Positions 32,817 to 44,046 of a stretch of 64,000 bases of DNA are shown in pieces. Positions within the stretch are counted from its first letter, which is position 1. Each line of letters opens with the position of its first letter. Both the position numbers and the translations under genes were made by a program. The notes under the pieces are model-generated. The model worked only from the letters and a program-made list of their open reading frames with translations. It searched no databases and had not been told where the DNA came from. The stretch comes from Tragulus kanchil (Eukaryota > Chordata > Mammalia > Artiodactyla > Tragulidae): assembly GCA_022376925.1 (NCBI GenBank), contig JAIOJX010000032.1, positions 102,478,794 through 102,542,793 on the forward strand, given 5' to 3'.

Positions 32817-35003
32817 TTAAAAAGAAAAAGAAAGTAGAGGTTAGATCATCTGGCTCCTGGCCCAGCACTTTTTTCCCCAGGACACCAGCTCTTACTGCCT
32901 GCAGCTTCCACAGCAACGCTTTTCAGAAGGACAACGGACAGACTGGTCATTCAGCCAGAGCACTGCCCATCCCCTGAAGCCAGGAAATCAATGTGTCATC
33001 ATCAAGAATGGGGTGGATGGCATTCGTTGAGCAACTATTTGGGGGCTGAAACTACACATTGTAACATGTGATCTTATCAGCAATGCTGTGAAGCAGTCCT
33101 CATTTCTGCATGGTGTTGATGAGAAACTGCCCTTTGGAGGAACGAAGGGAACTAACAAGGAGACTAACTGTTCCAGGTCCCATGGCTGTGAGCAGGCAGA
33201 CCTGGGACTTCCTGCCACCACCCCAGGTCCCTACTGAACGACACTTCAGTTGTTAAAATCACCCGGCTTGCAGAGATTTTAGGAGTTTTCAAAGAGGTTA
33301 CTGGGCTCTGCCTGCCTCTGCCACACGCGCTCATCCTGTATTCATGTTTTTTCTTTTCTTTTCTCAGGGAAGAAAAACTGATCATCTCATGAAAAACATT
33401 TTTCTTAGTGATCATTTCAGGTAGTTGGCAATGGCCAAGTATCGCAAAAGAAGAAAGATGTAAGGGCTGAGAAGGAAAAGAAAACATTCAGCCAGTCCTT
33501 AAAGAACCGCTTCAGGCACGCCTCCCTTGTCACCACCCCAGACGTTCACACAGCCTTTCAAGTTGGCAGACCCTAGGGAGGCAGAGTGAGGGTGGCCCAG
33601 GCCACCTCTTGCCACTCAGGAACCCTCTCAAATTCTGCCCACTCAAAACAAACCAGCTGCCCCAGCCCCAAGCCTTGGTGCGTTCAATTTCTCTCTTGCC
33701 AAAACCTGATTTCCTGTTTCTAAGGAAAAAAAAAAACCTTTAAAATACCCTTTAAAAAAAAAAAAAAGCCTCCTGAAGGCAGCTTAAACATCAAAGAGCT
33801 CTTAGAAAATAGAGTTCTGTTTGGTTAAGTGCACATGAATCAGAAAAAAATTCTGATTAAATTTCCCCTTTTAAGTGCTAAGGATTTTATTGGATTTAGG
33901 CAAAGATTTAAAAAGAAAAAGAAAGTAGAGGTTAGATCATCTGGCTCCTGGCCCAGCACTTTTTTCCCCAGGACACCAGCTCTTACTGCCTGCAGCTTCC
34001 ACAGCAACGCTTTTCAGAAGGACAACGGACAGACTGGTCATTCAGCCAGAGCACTGCCCATCCCCTGAAGCCAGGAAATCAATGTGTCATCATCAAGAAT
34101 GGGGTGGATGGCATTCGTTGAGCAACTATTTGGGGGCTGAAACTACACATTGTAACATGTGATCTTATCAGCAATGCTGTGAAGCAGTCCTCATTTCTGC
34201 ATGGTGTTGATGAGAAACTGCCCTTTGGAGGAACGAAGGGAACTAACAAGGAGACTAACTGTTCCAGGTCCCATGGCTGTGAGCAGGCAGACCTGGGACT
34301 TCCTGCCACCACCCCAGGTCCCTACTGAACGACACTTCAGTTGTTAAAATCACCCGGCTTGCAGAGATTTTAGGAGTTTTCAAAGAGGTTACTGGGCTCT
34401 GCCTGCCTCTGCCACACGCGCTCATCCTGTATTCATGTTTTTTCTTTTCTTTTCTCAGGGAAGAAAAACTGATCATCTCATGAAAAACATTTTTCTTAGT
34501 GATCATTTCAGGTAGTTGGCAATGGCCAAGTATCGCAAAAGAAGAAAGATGTAAGGGCTGAGAAGGAAAAGAAAACATTCAGCCAGTCCTTAAAGAACCG
34601 CTTCAGGCACGCCTCCCTTGTCACCACCCCAGACGTTCACACAGCCTTTCAAGTTGGCAGACCCTAGGGAGGCAGAGTGAGGGTGGCCCAGGCCACCTCT
34701 TGCCACTCAGGAACCCTCTCAAATTCTGCCCACTCAAAACAAACCAGCTGCCCCCAGCCCCAAGCCTTGGTGCGTTCGAATTTCTCTCTTGCCAAAACCT
34801 GATTTCCTGTTTCTAAGGAAAAAAAAAAACCTTTAAAATACCCTTTAAAAAAAAAAAAAAGCCTCCTGAAGGCAGCTTAAACATCAAAGAGCTCTTAGAA
34901 AATAGAGTTCTGTTTGGTTAAGTGCACATGAATCAGAAAAAAATTCTGATTAAATTTCCCCTTTTAAGTGCTAAGGATTTTTATTGGATTTAGGCAAAAG
35001 ATT
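32817..35003 (+). repeat. Direct duplication 10 (32817-33909 / 33908-35003)
   Basis: Shift 1091, ending about 1094. Several one-base homopolymer differences cluster in the last 250 bases of copy 1 (near 33664, 33690, 33886 and 33903). A few junction bases (ttaaaaag) are shared by both copies. Confidence 0.95.
33040..33200 (-). repeat. MIR-like SINE, antisense (copy at 34131-34291)
   Basis: The order 'gatgagaaactgccctttgg' (33118-33137), 'gggaactaacaaggagacta' and 'tgagcaggcagacctgggac' (33189-33208) fits an antisense MIR that has decayed. The surrounding 33200-33900 has no recognised feature apart from A runs. Confidence 0.45.
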
Positions 35004-35129
35004 TACAAACAAAGCATAGATTCTTAGGGACTTCAAGGAGCACATATCTGGTCCAGTGAGCAGTCACTGCACACAGGAGGAACCCACAACCCAAAAAACA
35101 AAAGTGACTTACCTAAGAGCTCGCAGCAA

Positions 35130-35660
35130 GAAAGTGTGGCCGGCTTGGGTCCTTCGACTCTCTAACAATGGATACGAAGCAGACAAGGAATTCAAGCAAG
35201 GCTTTACTGGGATTCATGGTGCCGCAGCACGAGGGAGAGAACAAGAAACAGGTGTCCTTGCTGGCTTTTAGGGAAGGTGGGCTGGTTCCTACAAGAGGGA
35301 GAAGGGAGGGCCGGATAAGTGGTTCAGGTGGGAAGGATGACTTAGGCGGTCTGCCCACCCCCACCTCTTGACTATGTGGTATGCAAAGGATCTTGCATAG
35401 TACCCTGCTTTTGCTCCAAAACCTCAAAAATAGCAGTTGGGTTTTGGCCTTTTTGTATCTCATTGTTAATTGCCCCAACTGTAGGTGCATGCAATTATTT
35501 TTACTCTCTGGCAGTTTCTTTGTATTCTGTTGATCAGAGGAGATGTTTGCCCAGGTGCAAGCCCTCCAGTCAAGGGCCCCAGGTCTCAGCTGTCTCAGAG
35601 GCACTAGAAACAAACCCAAGCTAAGGCCTTTGATTCCCAGTCTGGTGTATCCACACATCT
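35130..35660 (-). mobile_element. Probable antisense ERV solo LTR (ruminant type)
   Basis: The text around 35180-35240 (an antisense polyadenylation region with 'aattcaagcaaggctttact', then 'gtgccgcagcacgagggaga') resembles LTRs I associate with ruminant class II endogenous retroviruses. The right end is 'tgtatccacaca'. No internal retroviral sequence and no clear target-site duplication are visible, so limits are approximate. The 181-codon minus frame across it (35113-35658) is not a known protein and is probably chance. Confidence 0.5.
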
Positions 35661-35794
35661 GTCAATTTCTCTTGAAACTGGAAATTGTAGGATTTTTTTC
35701 TCAAAGTCAAAGGTAATTTAATATATGAAACATTCAGAAAGAAGCAAGTGACATGTCATTTGTTAAAAAAGATATTAGGGTCTCAAAAGAATAG

Positions 35795-36250
35795 CCTTAA
35801 CTACCTTTTACTGAGCATGTGTTATATATGGGTGTTGTTCATTTCATCACCCACAACAATTCTATGGGACAGATGACAGTGTTCTCTCCATTTTACGAAA
35901 GAAAAGGGAAAAAGAGAGGGAGAACAAAGAGGCAAATTGTGGTTCAAGCTGTTGCTCTAATGATTGGGCTTCTTCAAAAACCTGCTATCAGTCAGGCCTC
36001 AAGGCTATCATCAGAAGTAGATATTACATCTGCATAAGAATGAGAAATATCTGACCTTAAAGAATTTTCTCACCTTTCTCAAGTTCTCAGGGCCCAGATG
36101 AGGTAGAGTTGGGACTGAAATCCACGATATGAAACTTCATCTTCTGTCTGTTACCTACTGCACAGGGTTGTTTCAAGGGTTCAATCAAATCATGGAAGAC
36201 AAAGCCCTGTGTAAAAACTGTAAAGGATTTAACAGATTCGAGAGATTATC
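35795..36250. repeat. Two MIR/L2 relics
   Basis: At 35800-35960 an antisense MIR-like order is visible ('caacaattctatgggacaga', 35854-35873; 'ctccattttacgaaag'). At 36155-36245 a sense MIR tail appears ('cacagggttgtttcaagggt', 36161-36180). Confidence 0.5.
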
Positions 36251-36837
36251 ATCTGTAAGTCTAACTTGTTTTATTTTCCTAAATTTCCACTCTGGCTTTT
36301 AGCAACAGTATCCTAGAGCCTAGCAATGACATGGGGCCCAGGTCTCTCAGCTGAGAAACATTTTCCAAATAAAAAATTTGATTGAGCACACTCTTGTTTT
36401 CCTTGGGCAGATCCCAACCCCCCTCCCCCAAATTTTTAATTAGGTTTGAAAGTTTTGATCCCAATGGCCATTGTTGCATGCAAACGAGAAATGTGGAGCC
36501 TTGGTCTCTGACCCTGCTGAGGAGAAGAGGACCTGAAATAACCACAAAAAGCATTCACCCTGGTGGCAGCTATGCTGTCCAAATAGCAGCATTATTAGAT
36601 CAAGTGCTAGCTCATTCCTGGGCTGTTTGTTTACTCCAGGCTGTCTTAGGAGCATCTTCTACAAACCGTACCCTGCTCTGGGCATATGGGATACAGAGAG
36701 CCACAATCTCTTCCTCAAGGAGCCCACAGTCCCCAGGACTTCTGCTCGCGCCTCCCCTTGAATGTCCCCCTGTCCCTTCTGGTCACATTGTATTCTTTTT
36801 TCTTCTCTGCTACACCGCAATGCATGTCAGGATTATG
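36251..36837. other. No recognised feature
   Basis: Mixed-composition DNA. The 153-codon plus frame 36382-36843 has no recognisable domain and no start or splice context that would support it. Confidence 0.5.
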
Positions 36838-37200
36838 AGCTGAATTGTATCCTCCCAAATTCCTGTTGAAGTCCTAACCTTAAGGACCTCAGAATATAAC
36901 TGCATTTGGAGAAAGGCTCTATAAAGAGGTGATTAAGGTAAAACAAGATCTTGCGAGTGAGTCTTAATTCCCTAGACCAGGTGTCATTCAAGAAGAGATT
37001 AGGATACAGACCCACACAGAAGGAAGGCACTGGGAGAAGACAGCTATCTGCAATGCAAGGAGAGAGAAACCTCAGAAACAAAAGCCATGCCACACTGAAT
37101 CTTAGACTTCAAGTCTCCAGAATTGTGAGGAAATAAACCCCTGTTGTTTAAATCATCCAAACTGCAGTCATTTGTTACAGCAGCCAGAGCAAGCTAACAG
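36838..37200 (+). mobile_element. Old MaLR-like solo LTR
   Basis: Begins 'gctgaattgtatcctcccaa' and continues 'gaagtcctaaccttaaggac' (36869-36888), 'gaggtgattaaggtaaaaca' and 'ccagaattgtgaggaaataa' (37117-37136), then 'ctgttgtttaaatcatccaa' and 'gcaagctaacag' at the end. It is more complete than the copy at 30985. Confidence 0.65.
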
Positions 37201-37314
37201 AACCAGCTAAAGCAATGACTCTGATCTGCAGATTATGAGTTATTTTTTGTTTACAGAAACATTAAATTTAAAAACAAACAAATGTGGACCACCCTCAAGA
37301 AATCTGCAGTCTTT

Positions 37315-37431
37315 TTATTTCTTTTTTAATTAGAGGATAATTTCTTTACAATGTTGTGTTGGTTTCTGCTGTATACAATGCAAATTAGTCACAATTACAT
37401 ATATACATACATGTATATGTGTGTGTATGCA

Positions 37432-37479
<48 letters not shown>

Positions 37480-37690
37480 CTCCCTCATGAGCCTTCCTCC
37501 CCGTCCAATCTCACCCTTCTAGGCCATCACAGAGTGACAGGCTGGGTGCCCTGTGTTATACAGAAGCTTCCCACTAACTATCTGTTTTACACGTGATAGT
37601 GTGTGTCTGCCAGTGTATGTCTGTCAGTGCTGCTTTCTGAATTTGTCTTTCCCCCACTGTGTCCACAAGTGGAGATTAGTCCTTTTTCTT
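37315..37690 (-). mobile_element. Antisense L1 3' UTR
   Basis: 'attagaggataatttcttta' (37329-37348) and 'caatgttgtgttggtttctg' (37349-37368) begin the familiar antisense L1 3' end. It continues past a microsatellite with 'ggccatcacagagtgacagg' (37522-37541) and 'cacgtgatagtgtg'. Confidence 0.8.
37395..37476. repeat. TG/TA microsatellite
   Basis: Mixed TA, TG then a pure TA run of about 17 units within the antisense L1 3' UTR. Confidence 0.9.
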
Positions 37691-38394
37691 CCTTGCCCTA
37701 GACTAGAAGACGCTAAGATGGAAGAGCTGTAGGCCTTCTCCATGGAAAGCAGAAGAGCCAAACTTACAAGTGTCTTCTACAAAGGCATTTTCTAAGTCTG
37801 ACTCTAAGAGGATGCAGTCACTGTGCATTCCTTTATGCATGGCTGAATCCAGCCAGGGGAAGAGTGGGATCAGGGCATGTTTCTTGGAGAAGGACCTCCC
37901 CCTCCACCAGAAAGTACAAAGAACTATTGTCCAGGAAGAGGTGGGAGCAGAGCACTCCAGGTGCTGCCACATGCTAAGTCCAGGCAAGTGAAGGATGGGA
38001 AGAGAGAGGCTCGGGCCCAAGCACGACCAGGCCACGGAGGGTCTGTGGGCCCAGAGAGGCAACTGGGTGGTGGGTGGCTGATAGTGACTCAGATACTAAA
38101 GAATTTCAAGCAGGATTCTCCTCAGATTTGGTCACTGAATCTTCCCCACACACAGTCTTTCACAGAAGAAGCACTGGAGGAATGTGTGTTGATTTGAAGT
38201 GACTAAACCCAAAGATGGCTAGAGTCCCACTGCTGAGAAAAAAATCATATTTTCCCTTACCCTCTCCTCCATCTAGCTGGGTGCCCTTATTCGTTAGTGA
38301 AACCTTCCCAGTAATCTCAGGCTCACATGATCTTCTTTTTGGTTATACTACTTATTACTGGTCACACCTAGGCTGTTTATGGAGCGGCCCTGTG
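37691..38394. other. No recognised feature
   Basis: Unassigned DNA. The overlapping frames here (119 codons minus, 106 plus) cover each other and have no support. Confidence 0.5.
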
Positions 38395-38720
38395 GTGTCA
38401 GAGAAACTCCAGTTAGGCAGACCTGGGAGCTGGTTCTGACCATTCTGGGACCTTAGGGCAGGTTACTTCAGCTCTCTAGGCCTCAGTGCCCCATTTTTTA
38501 AGTGAAGGTAGCCATACCTGCTATATCATATCTGCTCTCCTTTTCTTTCTCTTATGATAGAACCCCCATCCCATTTTAGCTGGGTGCCCATGGCCATGTT
38601 CCAGGGACCCCATTTCCCAGCCTCCTCTGCAGCCAGACATAGTCACTCGGTCATGTGACTCAGCTCAAACCAACGGGACCTGAGCAGAAGTGAGTTATAC
38701 AGCTTTTAAGTCACTCCTTA
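38395..38720 (+). repeat. MIR, then another ancient repeat
   Basis: 38395-38530 has MIR order ('tgggaccttagggcaggtta', 38446-38465; 'ctctctaggcctcagtgccc', 38472-38491). 38610-38700 carries a different old repeat phrase ('gtcatgtgactcagctcaaa' at 38650-38669), similar in kind to 61420-61470. Confidence 0.55.
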
Positions 38721-39631
38721 AAGACAGGCTTAGCTATTTGTCACAGGACCTCTTTCATCCTTTCTACAGATTGGGAAATGGAAACAGCCAGAGCTCTCAC
38801 AAAGCCACACAACAGAGGTAACAGACTGACCTAACGGCCAGGGTTTCTCCATAAGAGAGGGAAAAATGATAACTGTTTACACCACCAGATTCCTGGTTTC
38901 CCTTTGTGCACCTGCTTTGTCTGTATACCACGTGACCCACAGCCTTCTTCTGGAGATTGTAGAAAATATATTCTACATGTGGCAGGTCTGAGATTAGCCA
39001 ATACTATCAATAGCTATTATCCGAATGAATTGACTGAGTGTGGTGACTGGTGAGGTGAGAGTGGCCAAGGGAAAGAAGTTAACCACACTCTGAGCTTTCA
39101 CCGCTGTGTGTCTGGAAAAATGGTGGAACTTCTGATAGGAGTAGAAGCTGAGGTGGGGAGGGTGATATGGGGAGGCACCATCAAGGCAGGCTTTTCCCAA
39201 GTTGAATCTGAGCTGCTGGAAGAGCTCACAGAAAGAAATGCCGATAGACAATTGGAAACTCAAGCTGAAGTTGAGGCCTAGAAACAAAGAATTGGGCTGG
39301 GGTGGGGGCAGCTGAAGCTGAGGCACTGGATGAAGCCTCTAGGGAGAGGCCCGCACACAGAGATACTGGAAGGATAACGAGGGGCCAAGTCTGGCTGAGC
39401 AAATGTCTTCTCAGGATACAAGAGGCAGAAAGGACTGGAAATGCCCTGTGAGGAGATGGAGTCTTGCTATACAGACAGCAGGGGCATGGCTGGTTCTGAT
39501 GGGGGCGGGGGATGGGGAGGAATGCCCCTGATCTACCGGCCAACCCCTGAGAGGACACAGAGGAGGAAACTTCCAATGAAAGATGAGCAGCCAGCAGGTA
39601 CAGCTGTTTCCCTGGAGTTTTAACAGTGAGC
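38721..39631. other. No recognised feature
   Basis: A moderately GC-rich stretch with overlapping minus-strand frames of 110 and 140 codons (38994-39648). These are Ser/Leu/Pro-rich low-information frames that end in an antisense SINE, so I do not call them genes. Repeated at 39882-40718. Confidence 0.5.
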
Positions 39632-40948
39632 GAGTGAAAGTCACTCAATTGTGCCTAACTCTTTGCAATTCCATGGACTATAGCCTGCCAGGCTCCTCTA
39701 ACCATAGAATTCTCCAGGCAAGAATACTGGAATGGGTTGCCATTTCCTCCTCCAGGGGATGTTCCCAACCCAGGGATCAAACCCAGGTCCCTTGCATGGC
39801 AGGTAGATTCTTTACTGTCTGAGTCACCAGGAAAGTCCAACACATGCCGAATATGAGGAAAAACAACCTCTAGCAAAATTTTTGGAAATCAGCCAGAGCT
39901 CTCAAAAGGTAACAGACTGACCTAACGGCCAGGGTTTCTCCATAAGAGGAAAATGATAACTGTTTACACCACCAGATTCCTGGTTTCCCTTTGTGCACCT
40001 GCTTTGTCTGTATACCACGTGACCCACAGCCTTCTTCTGGAGATTGTAGAAAATATATTCTACATGTGGCAGGTCTGAGATTAGCCAATACTATCAATAG
40101 CTATTATCCGAATGAATTGACTGAGTGTGGTGACTGGTGAGGTGAGAGTGGCCAAGGGAAAGAAGTTAACCACACTCTGAGCTTTCACCGCTGTGTGTCT
40201 GGAAAAATGGTGGAACTTCTGATAGGAGTAGAAGCTGAGGTGGGGAGGGTGATATGGGGAGGCACCATCAAGGCAGGCTTTTCCCAAGTTGAATCTGAGC
40301 TGCTGGAAGAGCTCACAGAAAGAAATGCCGATAGACAATTGGAAACTCAAGCTGAAGTTGAGGCCTAGAAACAAAGAATTGGGCTGGGGTGGGGGCAGCT
40401 GAAGCTGAGGCACTGGATGAAGCCTCTAGGGAGAGGCCCGCACACAGAGATACTGGAAGGATAACGAGGGGCCAAGTCTGGCTGAGCAAATGTCTTCTCA
40501 GGATACAAGAGGCAGAAAGGACTGGAAATGCCCTGTGAGGAGATGGAGTCTTGCTATACAGACAGCAGGGGCATGGCTGGTTCTGATGGGGGCGGGGGAT
40601 GGGGAGGAATGCCCCTGATCTACCGGCCAACCCCTGAGAGGACACAGAGGAGGAAACTTCCAATGAAAGATGAGCAGCCAGCAGGTACAGCTGTTTCCCT
40701 GGAGTTTTAACAGTGAGCGAGTGAAAGTCACTCAATTGTGCCTAACTCTTTGCAATTCCATGGACTATAGCCTGCCAGGCTCCTCTAACCATAGAATTCT
40801 CCAGGCAAGAATACTGGAATGGGTTGCCATTTCCTCCTCCAGGGGATGTTCCCAACCCAGGGATCAAACCCAGGTCCCTTGCATGGCAGGTAGATTCTTT
40901 ACTGTCTGAGTCACCAGGAAAGTCCAACACATGCCGAATATGAGGAAC
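38772..40948 (+). repeat. Direct duplication 11 (38772-39881 / 39882-40948)
   Basis: Shift 1110 at the start, falling to 1087 because the first 70 bases of copy 2 lack 23 bases in several small deletions (39890-39955). Bases 39861-39881 of copy 1 are unmatched filler. Confidence 0.95.
39632..39839 (-). mobile_element. Bov-tA SINE, antisense (copy at 40719-40926)
   Basis: Starts with the antisense tail 'gtgaaagtcactcaattgtg', passes the Bov-A body and ends at the antisense tRNA head 'tcaccaggaaagtcc'. The B-box complement 'gggatcaaaccc' lies near 39773. Confidence 0.9.
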
Positions 40949-41559
40949 AACTTCAATAAACATCTAGCCTCTAGGCAGTGGTTTGTGGGATTCCAGAATG
41001 TCTTTAGTATCAAAAAGTGGATGAAATGAAATATTTTAAAAGAGATCTGAGTGTGTGTTAGGAACTGGGTTCACCAAAACACCTCAGATATATTGAGGAG
41101 ATTCTTGTGGAGGCAGTGAAACTACAGGTTTGGCCAGAATGATTCCATGAAACAATAAACAACATTTTGAAGGAGGAGAGCAATTTGTCTCCCATACATC
41201 CTTTCAGTCAACAGATATGCACGGGGGACTCCTCTGCATGTGTCTATGTATGTGCTGGGTGCTGTTCGCTCACACTGAATGGAATGGAGGGATGACAGAC
41301 AGGTCAGGGGTGGTGAGGGCTGGGGTGGCCAGGGGAGGGGATAGAAATGAACAGCCCAGCCGCCTTACCTCAGGGACACTCCCTCTGAAGTGACCTTGGA
41401 GCCCAGACAGGGCAGTGAGGGGAGCCACACAGCTCTCAAGGGCAAAAGGAATAACAAAGGTCCCAAGGTGGAAGAGGGCACAGCATGTTTAAGGACTGGC
41501 CAGGAGGTCAAGGCCTACATTAGGGTGAGACAAGTAAAGAATGCAAAAACAAACCCTCC
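40949..41559. other. No recognised feature
   Basis: Unassigned DNA between a duplication end and an L1. No credible frame. Confidence 0.5.
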
Positions 41560-42310
41560 TGCACTATTGATGGGAATGTAAATTGGTGCAGCCACTGTGG
41601 AGAGCAGTGTGGAGATTCCTTAAAAAGCTAACCATAGAGCTACCATATGATCCAACAATCCGACTCCTAGATGGATATCCAGAGAAAATGAAAATCACAA
41701 AGATATAAGTACCCCAGTGTTCAAAGCAGCACTACTTATAATAGCTAAGACATAGAAGCAACCTAAACGTCCATTATAGGAGGAATGGATAAAGAAGATG
41801 TGGCACATATACCCAATGGAATAGATGCACCCAGAGATTATCACATTAAGTGAAGTAAGCCAGACAGAAAGATGGATATCATATCTATCACTTACATGTG
41901 GAATCTAAAATATATATATACAAATACAAATGAACTAATTAACAAAACAGGAAGTGACTCACAGACATAGAAAACAAACTTTTTGTTACCAAAGGGGAAA
42001 GGGTGGCATGCATGTGTGGGCTCTGTCCTGGGAGAAGGGATAAATTAGGAGTTTGGGATCAACAGATACATACCACTATATATAAAATGAATAAACAACA
42101 AGGACCTACTGTATAGCACAGGGAACTGCACTAAATTTTTTGTAATAACCTATAATGGAAAATAATCTGAAAGAAAATATGTGTGTGTGTGTATATATAC
42201 ACATAATTTTTAATATATATATATATACATATATAGATATATATCTGAATCACTTTGCTGTATGCCTGAAACTAAAATATTATTGATCAACTTCAATTTA
42301 ATTTTTTAAA
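41560..42310 (+). mobile_element. L1 3' end with TA/TG tract
   Basis: Starts with 'ttgatgggaatgtaaattgg' (41566-41585), runs through the end of ORF2 and the 3' UTR ('aaggacctactgtatagcac', 42099-42118) to a TG/TA tract at 42178-42245 and the terminal 'cttcaatttaatttttt'. Internal deletions remove part of ORF2, for example near 41825. Confidence 0.85.
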
Positions 42311-43636
42311 AATCCAAACTTAAGGAGGCCCTCACTCTCAGGGCCACACAAATGCCAGGAGTGTCTCCTTTCTCTTTGTGGTCTGACCACTTTTCATCCT
42401 TCTTGCTTCCCCTTGATCTAAGTCCTGGAGCTGAGTAGGAACCGGGGAGAGTGAAAGAGTGGCCACCAGTCTGAGAAGATACGAGTATCAGGGAGCCTGA
42501 GGCATAGATGACTCGCTCATTCTTCCTAAGAAACTTAATGCAGAGATATCCCTACAAACCCTGACAGGTTATCTACAGAGTGAGAGGAGAGCTTGAATCC
42601 ACTTCTTGACATGTTACAGGATCTTCATTAAGAAGCAGGAAAGAAGACTTCCATCATCTCCCAATAGGACATAGCTTGGCAACCTCAGGCATCCCCCTCC
42701 CCTACTCTGGAATCAAATATTTTTTTCCAATTTTAAATTTATTTATTTTTTTAATTGAAGAGAATTGCTTTACAGAATGGACTCAAATTTCTTTACTGTA
42801 CTGTGAAAGGGTTGCATTGGATGGATTCAAAGTCCTCCTACCACCAACCAGGCCTGAAATTCTGACTCTGAACTCAAAACAAACCTGTTTTCAAAAGGTG
42901 CAGAAGGACTGCAGAGAGGTTATCAAAAGTTCAAAGAGAACAGACCTTTTTTCTTCTTCCCCAAGTATTTCTAAGACTCTTGGGAGCTAGTTTCAGCATT
43001 CTAGTTAGCCCAGACTTGACGAGAGTGTGGAATTATTCTCTCTCCATGGAACAGAAGAGCCTGTCTTGGATAGGGATAACCAGGCTGTCACTAACAGGCT
43101 GGAATCTGTTATCCTAACAAGTGTCCACACACTCGTACCTCCCTAGATGAGAACCACGGTGGACACCCATGGGAGGGACCACTTTAAGACGCAGCTAATA
43201 AAGAGGAATGTTCTGTTTTGAGCAAAGAAGTCCACTTGCAGCCAAGTTTTCGCTTCACAAACGTGAGCCAACACAGATATAACTGGCTCATTACTCCCTT
43301 CTATAGGCTTTTCACAGCTAATTGTGTTCCTTCTATGTGACTAACAATTGCTTAGGGCATTAGAGTTTTTGAAGAATTTTGCATCTTGACAATCAACTTG
43401 ACATCTGAGCTCAAGATCTGAAGCAGGAATTACCACCATTCTTCCTTTATAAACGAGGAATCTGAGGCTCTCTGAGAGGAGGTTGGAACCATCTCCCAAG
43501 TAAGAGTCAGACCAAAAACACACTGACAACAATACATTATAAAACCAATGCCACAAATGCTCATAATACATAAGGGTTAATGAAAAGAAATACCCCTGCC
43601 TGATTCATCAGTGAATCAGTGCTCACTTTCAGTTTT
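42311..43636. other. No gene; short antisense L1 end at 42727-42775
   Basis: Apart from about 45 bases of antisense L1 3' terminus ('ttaattgaagagaattgctt', 42751-42770) and a MIR-like phrase at about 43430-43480 I see nothing assignable. Confidence 0.5.
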
Positions 43637-43842
43637 CACAGTTCCCTAGTAGCTCAACAGTAAAGAATCCAACGTCACTGCAGAAGATCGGGGTTCAGTC
43701 CCTGGATCAGGAAGATCTCCTGGAAAAGGAAATGGCAACTCACGCCAGTATTCCTGCCTGGGAAATCCCATGGACACAGGAACCTGGGGGTCACCATCCG
43801 TGGGCTCACAAGAGTTGGACACGACTTAGTGACTAAACCACT
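43637..43842 (+). mobile_element. Bov-tA SINE
   Basis: Diverged tRNA head ('gttccctagtagctcaacag', 43642-43661), B-box-like 'ggggttcagtccctgg' and the complete Bov-A body ending 'cgacttagtgactaaa'. Confidence 0.85.
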
Positions 43843-44046
43843 GTCTGCCTATTCTGTCTCAGTTTTCCAGACAGCAAGGACACAGCTACACACCACCAGC
43901 TTCTCTTGCAAGCCTTCAAACCCATTCTCACTCCTTGCGGATCCTTCTGCTCCACCTCTAAAAGTCCATGCACATCGGCTGTAGGAAATGAGCTAGGAGG
44001 ATCACCACGCCACTGGTTCTGCCTCCAGCCTGCCTCTAGGGTGGGT

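Noticed and set aside
35113..35658. 181-codon minus-strand frame as a gene
   Set aside because: It crosses an LTR-like block, has no domain or splice context and no similarity that I recognise.
38994..39648. Overlapping 110- and 140-codon minus-strand frames as conserved duplicated genes
   Set aside because: Low-information Ser/Leu/Pro composition, one start lies inside an antisense Bov-tA, and the duplication is artefactual.
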